From Gillisia sp. Hel_I_86 (GTDB taxonomy: Bacteria; Bacteroidota; Bacteroidia; Flavobacteriales; Flavobacteriaceae), in contig NZ_VISE01000001.1 of assembly GCF_007827275.1 (NCBI RefSeq), positions 2,728,001 through 2,792,000 on the forward strand: 64,000 bases of DNA, in the 5' to 3' direction. Positions 17,487-26,722 of this stretch are shown here, in pieces. Made by a program: the position numbers and the translations under genes. Below the pieces are notes generated by a model, which was not told where the DNA came from, searched no databases, and saw only the letters and a list, made by a program, of their open reading frames with translations. Every line of letters starts with the position of its first letter. Position 1 is the first letter of the stretch.

Positions 17487-18383
17487 ATGAAGAAAAAACT
17501 AACATTTAATACAATCTTATTGGCAGTAACTCTAAGTTTTATTTTATTGGGTTGCAACAAGACGGATGATACCATAGATGAGGGTACTGGGGAAGAAAGG
17601 ACAAAAATAATAATGGAAATTCCCAGCGGGGGAAATCTTGATAGTTATAACTGGAACAATGCCACACTGGTTTGGAGTCAAGATTTTGATGATTTCTCCT
17701 TTAAGGACAACTGGGTTTTTGAAAAAAATTACAACAATCCCGGCAATAATGATCAATTGCAAAAATATACAGAAGAAAATGTAGAGTTAAACAATGGAAC
17801 GTTAAAACTATATGCTAAAAAAGTTGGTGTAGGTCAAAACAAAGGAGACTATACTTCTTCCAGGTTAAGCGGAAAATTTGCATTTCAATACGGTCGCATA
17901 GAAATTAACGCTAAACTTCCTACAGGTGAAAAGCCTGGAATTTGGTTTAAATTAGCATTACTTGGTAATAATATAGATGTTGTGGGCTATCCAAACAGTG
18001 GTGAAATTGATATAATGGAATATTTTAGTTCTTTGCCCAATACCTATAATGTTACCGTACATTCTGCAGCGAACAACGAAAATAACGGTAATTTAATAAG
18101 CTCAAGAAATGTGCTGGAGACTTTGGAGGAAGAATTTCATACCTATGGAATTTTATGGACCAATAATTATATTAAATTTTATATGGACCAGCCAGAAAAT
18201 ATAGTTTATACGCTGGACCGTCCATCCAATGCCACAGAATTCAATTGGCCCTTTGACCAGCCTTTTTATCTTTTAATAGATACGGTTGTAGGGGGAAGAT
18301 ATGCCGGAGCCCAAGGAGTGGATGACTCTATGTTTCCAGCGGTTATGGAAATAGATTATATAAGGGTATACCATGCCAAATAA
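17487..18383 (+). CDS. GH16-family glycoside hydrolase lipoprotein
   Basis: A 298-residue secreted enzyme. The N-terminal signal ends in a lipobox with Cys23 (FILLGC), so it should be lipid-anchored. The GH16 active-site motif GEIDIMEYF supplies the nucleophile E173, D175 and acid/base E178, and the protein ends with MEIDYIRVYHAK, typical of the family. GH16 enzymes cleave beta-1,3 or beta-1,4 glucans and galactans. The ATG at 17487 is preferred over an upstream TTG at 17481. Placement between fcl and the export genes suggests trimming or release of the locus's own polysaccharide, which is an inference. Confidence 0.88.
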   Translation: MKKKLTFNTILLAVTLSFILLGCNKTDDTIDEGTGEERTKIIMEIPSGGNLDSYNWNNATLVWSQDFDDFSFKDNWVFEKNYNNPGNNDQLQKYTEENVELNNGTLKLYAKKVGVGQNKGDYTSSRLSGKFAFQYGRIEINAKLPTGEKPGIWFKLALLGNNIDVVGYPNSGEIDIMEYFSSLPNTYNVTVHSAANNENNGNLISSRNVLETLEEEFHTYGILWTNNYIKFYMDQPENIVYTLDRPSNATEFNWPFDQPFYLLIDTVVGGRYAGAQGVDDSMFPAVMEIDYIRVYHAK

Positions 18384-18505
18384 ATAATAATGTCTTCCCT
18401 TATAAGGAATGGATAAATTTATAATTGATATCTTCAGGATATATAGAATACCCAAAAAATCAAATAGTTTTTAATTAGTACTTATAAAATATACCACCTT
18501 CAGCT

Positions 18506-19267
18506 ATGATAAAATTTAAAAAATATTTTTACTTATGCGTTGCGGTTTTATCATTGGCCTCCTGTACAAATCTGAAAAAGGCGACCTACTTCAATAATAT
18601 CCCAGACTCCCAGTTCCAATCGAACATCGAAAACTTGGCACCTGTTTTAAGGGAGAATGATTTGTTAAGCATTTTGGTAAGCAGTTTAAATCCAGGGGCC
18701 ACAGAGGTTTTTAATCCAGTGAATAGTTCAGAAACAGCTAAAAACAATGACAATTGGGCTCCGGAATATTTAATAGATGAAGAAGGTTATATACGTTTTC
18801 CCTTTCTAGGAAAAATTAAAGCTGCAGGTAAAACAAAGCAAGATTTAAGAGAAGAAATTACTAATGAACTAATAAAAAGAAAATTATTGGTAGAACCTAT
18901 AGTGAATATAAGGTATCTGAATTTTAAAGTTTCGGTTATGGGAGAAGTGGAAAACCCTGCGGTTTTGACAATTCCCAGCGAAAAAGTAAGTTTGTTGGAA
19001 GCCTTGAGCTTAGCCGGAGACCTTACCATTTATGCTCAAAGGGACAATGTGCTCTTGATCAGGGAAGAAAATGGCGTTAAAAATCTTATACGAATCGATT
19101 TAACTTCCGATGACATATTTACTTCTCCAAATTATTATTTAAAACCGAATGATGTACTTTATGTGCAACCCAACGAATCTAAAGTAGCGAGTACCTCAAG
19201 ACTTATAGTTTGGCTGCCCGTAATAATTAGTGCGCTGTCTTTTGGGATCATTGCAGTTACTAGATAA
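18506..19267 (+). CDS. polysaccharide export outer-membrane lipoprotein (Wza-like)
   Basis: A 253-residue lipoprotein with lipobox VLSLASC. It contains a polysaccharide biosynthesis/export (PES) domain (LRENDLLSILVSS) and a SLBB domain (VSVMGEVENPAVLTIP), and ends in a hydrophobic segment. Such short Wza homologues are usual in Bacteroidota. It forms the outer-membrane export channel and works with the Wzc-like kinase encoded 21 bp downstream. Confidence 0.9.
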   Translation: MIKFKKYFYLCVAVLSLASCTNLKKATYFNNIPDSQFQSNIENLAPVLRENDLLSILVSSLNPGATEVFNPVNSSETAKNNDNWAPEYLIDEEGYIRFPFLGKIKAAGKTKQDLREEITNELIKRKLLVEPIVNIRYLNFKVSVMGEVENPAVLTIPSEKVSLLEALSLAGDLTIYAQRDNVLLIREENGVKNLIRIDLTSDDIFTSPNYYLKPNDVLYVQPNESKVASTSRLIVWLPVIISALSFGIIAVTR

Positions 19268-19287
19268 TATATCGAAAATTAGATTTT

Positions 19288-21621
19288 ATGTCCTACAATA
19301 ATAAATCGGCCAAAAACGAGAACCTGTTCAGCTCTATGATGGATTTGTTTTTTCCATTTTGGCCGTTGCTTGCAGTAATTTTGGTAGTGGTTTTATTTCT
19401 GGCCTGGGGCTATAAAAATTATGCTACCCCTATTTACGAGGTTTCCGCTACATTGATCATCAAAGATGAGAATAAAGGGGTAGATAATTCAAAAATGGTG
19501 GAATCCATGAGTCCCTTCGATTCAAAAAAAATCGTGGAAAATGAGATCAAGGTAATCCAATCCCCCGATATCATGAAAAAGGTGGTAGATACCCTGAACC
19601 TTTATGCCCCAGTTTATGAAGAAAAGGATTTTTTTGGTTTGAATATAAAATCGGTTTCTGCTTACAATTCTTCACCTATTCAGATTAAGCTTAAAAATCC
19701 AGATGAGATCGTAATTGAAAAAGATGTTCCTGCTGAACATTATTTTACAGTCGATTTTTCCAAAAAAAATGTAAAGGTTGATGGAAGAATCTATCCTCTA
19801 AACGAATGGGTGGATAGTCCTTTTGGAAAAATCATGTTTTATCCCAATAAAAATAAAGTTCAACAGGCCAAAAAACCCCTATACTTTATTTTGATAAACC
19901 CTCGTAGCGTTACCCAAAGTTTACTGAAATCACTTGAAGTTGCCCCGCCAGAAAAATTGTCTACCGTAATCAATCTCTATTTGCAAGATGCGGTGCCCAA
20001 CAGGGGGGAAGATATTTTGAACGGTATAATAGCAGCCTACAACCAAAATGGCATTGAAGACAAGAATATTTTGGCTGCGAACACCATGAAATTTATTGAA
20101 GCCCGCATTCGCAATATAGGAAATGAACTTGATACACTTGAAAGCGAAAATGAGCAGTATCGTTCTTCCAAAGGTGTTGTGGACCTTAGCCAGCAAAGCA
20201 GGATATATTTACAGGATGCCGGGCATAATGACCAACGAATTGCCGATATAAGGCTCAAACTTTCCGTATTGGATAAAGTAGAAAATTATATCTTATCAAA
20301 AGATGGAGGGGGAAGTATTGTTCCTTCTACTTTGGGAATAGATGATCCCGTGTTAACGCAATTGCTCCAGAAGCTTTACAATTCTGAAATAGAGTATGAA
20401 CGCCTAAAAAAAACCACGGCGGTCAATAACCCAATGTTGACTTCACTTGCCGATGAAATTAATAAAATACGTCCCAATATTTTGGACAATGTACAAAGCC
20501 AAAAAAGCAATCTTAATGCAAGCCTTTCCAATCTATACAGCAATTCCGGAAAATATACTTCGGCTTTACAGACCATTCCCGAAAAAGAACGGAAACTTTT
20601 GGAAATTACCCGTAGGAGAGCGGTAAAACAAGAAATTTTTGCTTCTTTATTGCAGAAAAGGGAAGAAATAGCGCTGTCTTTTATGCCTACTAATGGGCAG
20701 GATATAGTAGTTACCAGTGCCCAGGCCTCTTTAGAGCCTGTAAGTCCTAAAGGAATTAAAATTTATGGAATCGCAATTTTTCTTGGAGCAGGCCTATGGA
20801 TTGCCTATGTGACTGGTAAAGAAATGATGAACAAAAAAATTCTTTTCCGTTCAGAAATTGAAGAATCTACCAATTTACCTGTTATCGGGGAATTGTCTTA
20901 TTTAAAAGGAGATAAACAACTATCCTTAAATAAGCCCGAAGATATACCTTTTATTGAGCAGTTTAGGCAGCTGGATGCTCAATTGGGACTTTATAGCAGA
21001 ACCTTTAGGAAAAAGAAAATTTTGGTTACCTCAAGTTTGTCAGGGGAAGGTAAAAGTTTTGTAAGCAAGAACCTGGCATATAGTTTAGCTCAAACAGGGA
21101 AAAAGGTTGTTTTACTGGATATGGATTTTAGAAAGCCTAATGCTACTAAGGCTTTCAACTTAAAGGACCATAAAGGGATAGTAGATTACTTAAAGGGGGA
21201 AGCCAGCCTGGATAGTATTGTAATTACTTCAGAACTGGATACTAATTTAGATATCCTTCCGGCAGGGACCAAAGGAGGTGACCATACCCAATTGCTTTTA
21301 AACGGTAAATTGGAACTCCTTTTTGAGAAATTATCTGAAAGGTATGATTATGTTATTATGGATTCTGCTCCTATTGGATTGATCTCTGATGCAAATTTGC
21401 TTGCCGAATTCAGTGAGATCACCCTATTAGTAGTTAGGCATGGTTTTACTCCTAAAAAAATCGTTCGAAGATTGGATCAAAATCTGGGAGATAAGAACTT
21501 GCAACATATAGGGATAATCTTCAATGGATTGAAAAAAAGAGGTTTAGTGAAGGAAGATAGTGGGTATGGATATGGGTATGGCCAAGCTTATGGATATGGG
21601 GCCTATGTACAAAAAAGATGA
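19288..21621 (+). CDS. Wzc-like bacterial tyrosine kinase and chain-length regulator
   Basis: A 777-residue inner-membrane protein. The Wzz domain lies between a first membrane segment near residue 25-45 and a second near 490-510. A coiled-coil region fills roughly 270-450. The C-terminal BY-kinase domain has Walker A (SSLSGEGKSFVSKNLA, near 582), Walker A' (VVLLDMDFRKP) and Walker B (YDYVIMDSAPIG). The protein ends in a Tyr/Gly cluster (seven Tyr in the last 25 residues) that is the autophosphorylation tail. It controls polymer length and export together with the Wza-like protein. Confidence 0.93.
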   Translation: MSYNNKSAKNENLFSSMMDLFFPFWPLLAVILVVVLFLAWGYKNYATPIYEVSATLIIKDENKGVDNSKMVESMSPFDSKKIVENEIKVIQSPDIMKKVVDTLNLYAPVYEEKDFFGLNIKSVSAYNSSPIQIKLKNPDEIVIEKDVPAEHYFTVDFSKKNVKVDGRIYPLNEWVDSPFGKIMFYPNKNKVQQAKKPLYFILINPRSVTQSLLKSLEVAPPEKLSTVINLYLQDAVPNRGEDILNGIIAAYNQNGIEDKNILAANTMKFIEARIRNIGNELDTLESENEQYRSSKGVVDLSQQSRIYLQDAGHNDQRIADIRLKLSVLDKVENYILSKDGGGSIVPSTLGIDDPVLTQLLQKLYNSEIEYERLKKTTAVNNPMLTSLADEINKIRPNILDNVQSQKSNLNASLSNLYSNSGKYTSALQTIPEKERKLLEITRRRAVKQEIFASLLQKREEIALSFMPTNGQDIVVTSAQASLEPVSPKGIKIYGIAIFLGAGLWIAYVTGKEMMNKKILFRSEIEESTNLPVIGELSYLKGDKQLSLNKPEDIPFIEQFRQLDAQLGLYSRTFRKKKILVTSSLSGEGKSFVSKNLAYSLAQTGKKVVLLDMDFRKPNATKAFNLKDHKGIVDYLKGEASLDSIVITSELDTNLDILPAGTKGGDHTQLLLNGKLELLFEKLSERYDYVIMDSAPIGLISDANLLAEFSEITLLVVRHGFTPKKIVRRLDQNLGDKNLQHIGIIFNGLKKRGLVKEDSGYGYGYGQAYGYGAYVQKR

Positions 21622-21807
21622 ACTAACTATTTGTTTTTTTAGCAATACAATAGTGAATGGTAAAAGCAAAAAAGAGTAGGATCAAACTATTTTTTATGTG
21701 AATGACATATTTTTTAAAGGTGGAGTATTAAGTTATCCCCTATAAAAACCACAATAATAGAAGGTAATCTAGAGGGGAACAGAAAATCGTCCAAAAAAAC
21801 TAAAAGT

Positions 21808-22599
21808 ATGAAAGTGTTAATTTTAGCAGGAGGCTTAGGCTCTAGGCTTTCGGAAGAAACCGGATTAAAACCAAAGCCCATGATAGAAATAGGAAATAAA
21901 CCTATACTCTGGCATATTATGAAAACATATTCCTATTATGGGTTTAATGATTTCATTATCCTTTTAGGATATAAAGGATCCATGATAAAGGAGTACTTCA
22001 GCAATTACTACCTCCACAATTCAGATATTACTTTTGATTTTGCAGAGAACAAAACTATATATAGAAAAAATAAAACAGAGCCATGGAAGGTCACATTAAT
22101 AGATACCGGTCAAGATACCATGACTGGCGGTAGGATAAAACGGGCTAAAGAATATATAGGACACAATACATTTATGCTTACTTATGGAGATGGTGTTTCT
22201 AATATAAACATAAATAATCTTCTAAATTTCCATAAAGCCCACGGCAAGATCCTTACAATTACTGCTGTGCAACCAGAAGGAAGGTTTGGATCCTTGATTA
22301 CAGATAATAATGATAAAGTTCTAAAGTTTACCGAAAAGCCCAAGGGTGATGGAAAATGGATAAATGGAGGTTATTTTATTTGTGAGCCTGAAATAATGGA
22401 TTATATAACTGATGATAATACAATATTCGAGAATGAACCACTTAGAAACCTAGCCAAATCTGGAAATGCTTTTTCATATAAACATTTTGGTTTCTGGAAG
22501 CCTATGGATACTTTGAGGGATAAAAGACAATTAGATGCATTTATTAAAAATAAGACAGCGCCTTGGATAAAATGGGAATCCAGCCCTGAAAAAGCATAG
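21808..22599 (+). CDS. rfbF: glucose-1-phosphate cytidylyltransferase
   Basis: A 263-residue nucleotidyltransferase that makes CDP-glucose from CTP and glucose 1-phosphate. It has the N-terminal signature LILAGGLGSRLSEETGLKPKP, then GNKPILWHIMK, TYGDGVSNIN and the sugar-binding GGYFICEPE. It is the first gene of a CDP-deoxysugar set (rfbF, rfbG, epimerase, C-methyltransferase), preceded by a 186-bp gap after the Wzc gene in which no other gene is visible. Confidence 0.94.
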   Translation: MKVLILAGGLGSRLSEETGLKPKPMIEIGNKPILWHIMKTYSYYGFNDFIILLGYKGSMIKEYFSNYYLHNSDITFDFAENKTIYRKNKTEPWKVTLIDTGQDTMTGGRIKRAKEYIGHNTFMLTYGDGVSNININNLLNFHKAHGKILTITAVQPEGRFGSLITDNNDKVLKFTEKPKGDGKWINGGYFICEPEIMDYITDDNTIFENEPLRNLAKSGNAFSYKHFGFWKPMDTLRDKRQLDAFIKNKTAPWIKWESSPEKA

Positions 22600-22632
22600 T
22601 GAATTTTTAGATAAATTTTTAAATCGAATTTT

Positions 22633-23718
22633 TTGGAAAAAAAGTTTTTTAAGGGAAAAAAAGTTCTCATTACGGGACATACTGGTTTTAAAGGAGCCTG
22701 GTTAAGTCTGTTACTAAATAAATTTGGCGCACAAGTATTTGGTTATGCTTTAAATCCTCCAACCTCCCCTAATCTATACGATTTGGTATATAGCGAAAGG
22801 TTCATCCAATCATATATTGGCGATATTAGGGATTTTGAGCGGTTGAAAGATTTTATTAAGGAAACCCAACCGCAAATCATCATTCATTTGGCGGCGCAGT
22901 CATTGGTAAAGGCTTCATATAAAGACCCTCGTTTTACATTCGAAACAAATGTTATGGGAACAGTAAACATTTTGGAAGCGGCCAGGACCACAGGAACTGT
23001 TAAAGTTATTCTAAATGTTACTACAGATAAATGTTATGAAAATAAAGAGTGGGTTTGGGGATATAGGGAAGATGACGTTCTTGGTGGCCACGATCCTTAT
23101 TCCAATAGCAAAGCCTGTTCAGAACTTATAACTGCCTCTTATCGAAATGCCTTTTTTAAAACAGATGGAAATGATAAAAATGGAATTGCCGTTGCTACAG
23201 CGCGTTCAGGTAATATCATTGGTGGGGGCGACTGGTCCTTAGATCGACTGGTTCCAGATTTCATGAGGTCGATGCAGGCTCTAGAAAATGTGGTTATTAG
23301 AAATCCGGGTGCTACAAGACCTTGGCAATTTATTTTAGATTCCCTTTTTGGGTATTTGATCCTGGTTAAGAAATTATACACAGAAGGTCAAGATTATGCT
23401 GGAAGTTGGAATTTTGGGCCGGGAGAGGATCATAATAAAACCGTTGGATGGGTGGTGTCCCAGTTATGTATAAACTGGGGAGGAAATGCTTCTTATACGA
23501 TAGAAGATACATCGAACGAGCACGAAGCTAAATTTTTAAAACTCGATTCCTCAAAAGCTAAAAGGAGGTTGGCTTGGTCGAATGTTTATTCTTTAGAAGA
23601 AGGGGTTGACAAAACCGTGGAATGGTATAAAGAATATTTAAATGGTAAAATGGTACGTGAGCTATGCGAATTTCAAATTGATGAATTTATGAAAATCAAA
23701 GATTCAAGGGATAAATAA
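22633..23718 (+). CDS. rfbG: CDP-glucose 4,6-dehydratase
   Basis: A 361-residue short-chain dehydrogenase with the NAD motif GHTGFKGAWLSLLL and the RfbG-type blocks NVTTDKCYENKEW, ATARSGNIIGGGDW and RPWQFILDSLFGYL. The catalytic Tyr-x3-Lys is in DPYSNSKACSE. It yields CDP-4-keto-6-deoxyglucose. The start is a TTG at 22633; no in-frame ATG precedes the nucleotide-binding motif. It lies 33 bp after rfbF. Confidence 0.94.
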   Translation: MEKKFFKGKKVLITGHTGFKGAWLSLLLNKFGAQVFGYALNPPTSPNLYDLVYSERFIQSYIGDIRDFERLKDFIKETQPQIIIHLAAQSLVKASYKDPRFTFETNVMGTVNILEAARTTGTVKVILNVTTDKCYENKEWVWGYREDDVLGGHDPYSNSKACSELITASYRNAFFKTDGNDKNGIAVATARSGNIIGGGDWSLDRLVPDFMRSMQALENVVIRNPGATRPWQFILDSLFGYLILVKKLYTEGQDYAGSWNFGPGEDHNKTVGWVVSQLCINWGGNASYTIEDTSNEHEAKFLKLDSSKAKRRLAWSNVYSLEEGVDKTVEWYKEYLNGKMVRELCEFQIDEFMKIKDSRDK

Positions 23719-23723
23719 CAACT

Positions 23724-24248
23724 ATGGAATTTATAGAAACTGCTTTAAAAGGAGCCTATATCATAACACTCGATCCAAAAGGAGATAAAAGGGGTTCATT
23801 TACACGAATATTTTGTGAAAAAGAATTAGCTGAAATTGGATTTGATAAAAAAATAGTACAAATTAACCATTCTATTACCGAGGAAAAATGCACAATAAGG
23901 GGGATGCATTATCAAGTGGGTACCGCATCAGAAATTAAAATTATCAGGGTAATCAAAGGGAGTGTTTATGATGTTATTGTGGATATGAGACCTGATTCTG
24001 ATACCTTTCTAAAGTGGATATCCAATAATTTGTCAGAAGATTCCCCACAAATATTATATGTGCCCGAGGGCTTTGCCCACGGTTTTCAAACCTTGAGCAA
24101 GGATGTAGAAATAATTTATCAGCATTCTTCCTTTTACGATCCTAATTTCGAACGGGGTTTCCCCTATGATGATTCCAAAATAGGGATTTCCTGGCCTTTT
24201 CCTGTATCTGTTGTTTCAGAAAGGGACTTAAACCATCCTAATTTATAA
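23724..24248 (+). CDS. dTDP-4-dehydrorhamnose 3,5-epimerase-like sugar epimerase
   Basis: A 174-residue RmlC-fold cupin. It contains the family pattern RGSFTRIFCEKEL, INHSITEEKCTIRGMHYQ (catalytic His) and VPEGFAHGFQTLS. RmlA, RmlB and RmlD are not nearby, whereas CDP-glucose genes are, so the substrate is probably a CDP-4-keto-6-deoxyhexose rather than dTDP-sugar. The gene starts 5 bp after rfbG. Confidence 0.85.
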   Translation: MEFIETALKGAYIITLDPKGDKRGSFTRIFCEKELAEIGFDKKIVQINHSITEEKCTIRGMHYQVGTASEIKIIRVIKGSVYDVIVDMRPDSDTFLKWISNNLSEDSPQILYVPEGFAHGFQTLSKDVEIIYQHSSFYDPNFERGFPYDDSKIGISWPFPVSVVSERDLNHPNL

Positions 24249-24278
24249 TCTGAATTTTAATAACAAATCTGTTGAACT

Positions 24279-25508
24279 ATGAACTGTCGTCATTGCCAAA
24301 AAAAACTTGAACATGTTTTTTTGGATTTAGGCTTTGCCCCACCTTCGAATGCATATTTAGAGGAAGCAAATCTTAACGAACCTGAAGTGTATTTTCCATT
24401 AAAATTGTATGTGTGCAGCAATTGTTGGTTAGTTCAAATTGCTGATTATGCAAGTAAGGAAGAATTGTTTAAGGACGATTATTCCTATTTCTCATCTATT
24501 TCTAAATCATGGTTGGACCACGCATTCCAGTATTCTGAGAAAATAACTAGTTCCCTTGAATTAAATGCTTCAAGCCAAATAATTGAAATAGGATCCAATG
24601 ACGGTTACCTATTAAAGAATTTTGTGAAAAATGGAATTCCATCTTTGGGTATTGAACCAACCTCCGGAACTGCTGATAAAGCTATTTCTTTAGGTATCCC
24701 GGTAATAAAGCAGTTTTTTAGTCTAAAACTAGCAAAACAATTAGCTGGGAATGGTCAAAAAGCAGATTTGATTGTTGGAAATAATGTTTATGCCCACGTA
24801 CCCGACATAAATGATTTTACAGCTGCCATAAAAATGCTCCTAAAAGAAAGAGGTACAGTAACGCTTGAATTTCCACATTTATTTAATTTGCTGAAATTCA
24901 ACCAATTCGATACCGTTTACCATGAACACTATTCCTATTTATCAGTATTCACAACTTCTAAAATTTTTGAAGAAAATGGGCTAAGGATTTTTAAGGTAGA
25001 AAAACTCCCAACTCATGGTGGAAGCGTTAGGGTATATGGTTGTAACCTTGAAGACTCCCGGGAAATAGAACCGAGTGTAAAAGAAATTATGGACCAGGAA
25101 AAAAATGCAGGAATGCAAGACCTGAAAATCTACGATGCATTTCAGGAAAAAGCCAACACTTTAAAAAATGATTTGATTTCTTTTTTAATTGAAAAAAAGA
25201 AAAAAAATGAACTTGTGGCTGCATATGGAGCCGCAGCAAAAGGGAACACCCTACTTAATTATGCCGGAATTAAAAGTGATTTATTACCTTTTGTATGTGA
25301 TGCCGCCCCTTCAAAACAAGGTAAGTTTATGCCTGGAAGTCATATCCCTATCTTGCACCCTAGTGCCCTTATAAATAAAAATAAACCTAAGTGGCTTTTA
25401 ATCTTACCATGGAATATTAGCAAAGAAATTATACAGCAACAGGCTGAATTAAAAAATACCGGGACGCGTTTTGTTGTGGGAGTTCCAGAATTGAACATAA
25501 TAGCGTAA
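24279..25508 (+). CDS. NDP-sugar C-methyltransferase (TylC3-like)
   Basis: A 409-residue SAM-dependent methyltransferase of the sugar 3-C-methyltransferase type. The N-terminal zinc-binding domain has C3-x2-C6 and C46-x2-C49. The SAM-binding motif IIEIGSNDGYLLKNF lies near residue 105, and the C-terminal domain contains AAYGAAAKGNTLLNY and ends in the family-typical TRFVVGVPELNII. With rfbF, rfbG and the epimerase upstream it predicts a CDP-activated, C-methyl-branched 6-deoxyhexose. Exact methylation position is inferred from the family. Confidence 0.85.
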   Translation: MNCRHCQKKLEHVFLDLGFAPPSNAYLEEANLNEPEVYFPLKLYVCSNCWLVQIADYASKEELFKDDYSYFSSISKSWLDHAFQYSEKITSSLELNASSQIIEIGSNDGYLLKNFVKNGIPSLGIEPTSGTADKAISLGIPVIKQFFSLKLAKQLAGNGQKADLIVGNNVYAHVPDINDFTAAIKMLLKERGTVTLEFPHLFNLLKFNQFDTVYHEHYSYLSVFTTSKIFEENGLRIFKVEKLPTHGGSVRVYGCNLEDSREIEPSVKEIMDQEKNAGMQDLKIYDAFQEKANTLKNDLISFLIEKKKKNELVAAYGAAAKGNTLLNYAGIKSDLLPFVCDAAPSKQGKFMPGSHIPILHPSALINKNKPKWLLILPWNISKEIIQQQAELKNTGTRFVVGVPELNIIA

Positions 25509-25511
25509 TTT

Positions 25512-26642
25512 ATGAAACGATTGCTTGAAATAGTACCATTTTATTCTTTGGACGAAGCATTGGAATACCTTGAAAATGGCGGTGATTTATTGCCGCTGCA
25601 TCATGTGTGGTGTTACGATCAATTCAAAAAGGAGGGATATGAAGTTCTTTTCATTGAAAATAAACCTAGTGGGATCCTTGGTAAAATAGGAAAATTTATA
25701 AAAATCGATAACCTTCAACAACAACTGCAGGTAATACGTAGGGCAAAAGAATATGACGTGATTTTCGATCCTTTTATGCAATTTACTTTTTTAATAGCTC
25801 TTTTTAAAATTTTCTATTTATTTAAAAAACCCATATTAACAATTGCACAGCGGGCCTATGTTGTTAATAAGAAAAATCCATTAAAACGTGCCCGGCAATA
25901 TTTAACGCGGTATGTTTATTTTAAAGGAATAGATAAAATTGTCTTTATCAATCAATCAATTTTCATAGAAAGCAAAAAACACAAAATTGAAGGCAACACA
26001 GATTATCTAAGATTTTGGGGGGTGGACCATTATTTTTTTCAGAATTATAATAGGGCACAAGTAGAACCACCTCATTTAGATTTTATTTATTCAACTGGCG
26101 GGAGTGGACGAGATTATAATACCCTATTAAAATCTTTTAAAAATATTAATTTTGATCTTCATATAACTGCCAGGCCTAATTTTGAAAGTGAACTAAAAAC
26201 CGAAATCCCCTCAAATGTATATGTAGATAATTCTATAATCCCTGGTTTAACCTCTACTGGCCAGCTTCGTGAAGAATATTATAATTGTTTGGCCGTAGCA
26301 ATACCTCTTGAAGAAACCTCCTCTTTCTCACCTTTTGGCAGTACTGTTGTTTTTGAAGCAATGGCAGCTGGCAAAGCTATTATAGCTACAGATAACAAGG
26401 CCTATCCATTTAATATAGAAAAAGAGGGAATTGGGATATTGGTTGATTATTATGATGAGACTGGTTGGGAAAAGGCCATCAATTTTTTGATCAATAATCC
26501 ACAAAAGGCTAAAGAAATGGGGGAAAAAGGTCAGCGGTTAAGTTGTGATATATATAATTATTCTGCATTTTCAAATGAAATATTGACTCATGCAGATACC
26601 TTAATTAAGAAATTCAATTTCCGGGTTCACTCCAATAAATAA
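25512..26642 (+). CDS. glycosyltransferase (GT4-like)
   Basis: A 376-residue soluble enzyme with a GT-B architecture. The C-terminal domain shows IPLEETSSFSPFGSTVVFEAMAAGKAI-type features: the SPFGSTVVFEAMAAGKAIIA block is the nucleotide-sugar binding site of GT4 enzymes. It lies 4 bp after the C-methyltransferase gene. The sugar donor and linkage cannot be read from sequence. Confidence 0.8.
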   Translation: MKRLLEIVPFYSLDEALEYLENGGDLLPLHHVWCYDQFKKEGYEVLFIENKPSGILGKIGKFIKIDNLQQQLQVIRRAKEYDVIFDPFMQFTFLIALFKIFYLFKKPILTIAQRAYVVNKKNPLKRARQYLTRYVYFKGIDKIVFINQSIFIESKKHKIEGNTDYLRFWGVDHYFFQNYNRAQVEPPHLDFIYSTGGSGRDYNTLLKSFKNINFDLHITARPNFESELKTEIPSNVYVDNSIIPGLTSTGQLREEYYNCLAVAIPLEETSSFSPFGSTVVFEAMAAGKAIIATDNKAYPFNIEKEGIGILVDYYDETGWEKAINFLINNPQKAKEMGEKGQRLSCDIYNYSAFSNEILTHADTLIKKFNFRVHSNK

Positions 26643-26722
26643 AGCGAGTTTACAAAAATATCTTCTTTATTTGTCAGAAGAAATCTATTAGCCTACGGTG
26701 CCTAAAAAAGTAATTATTATTT

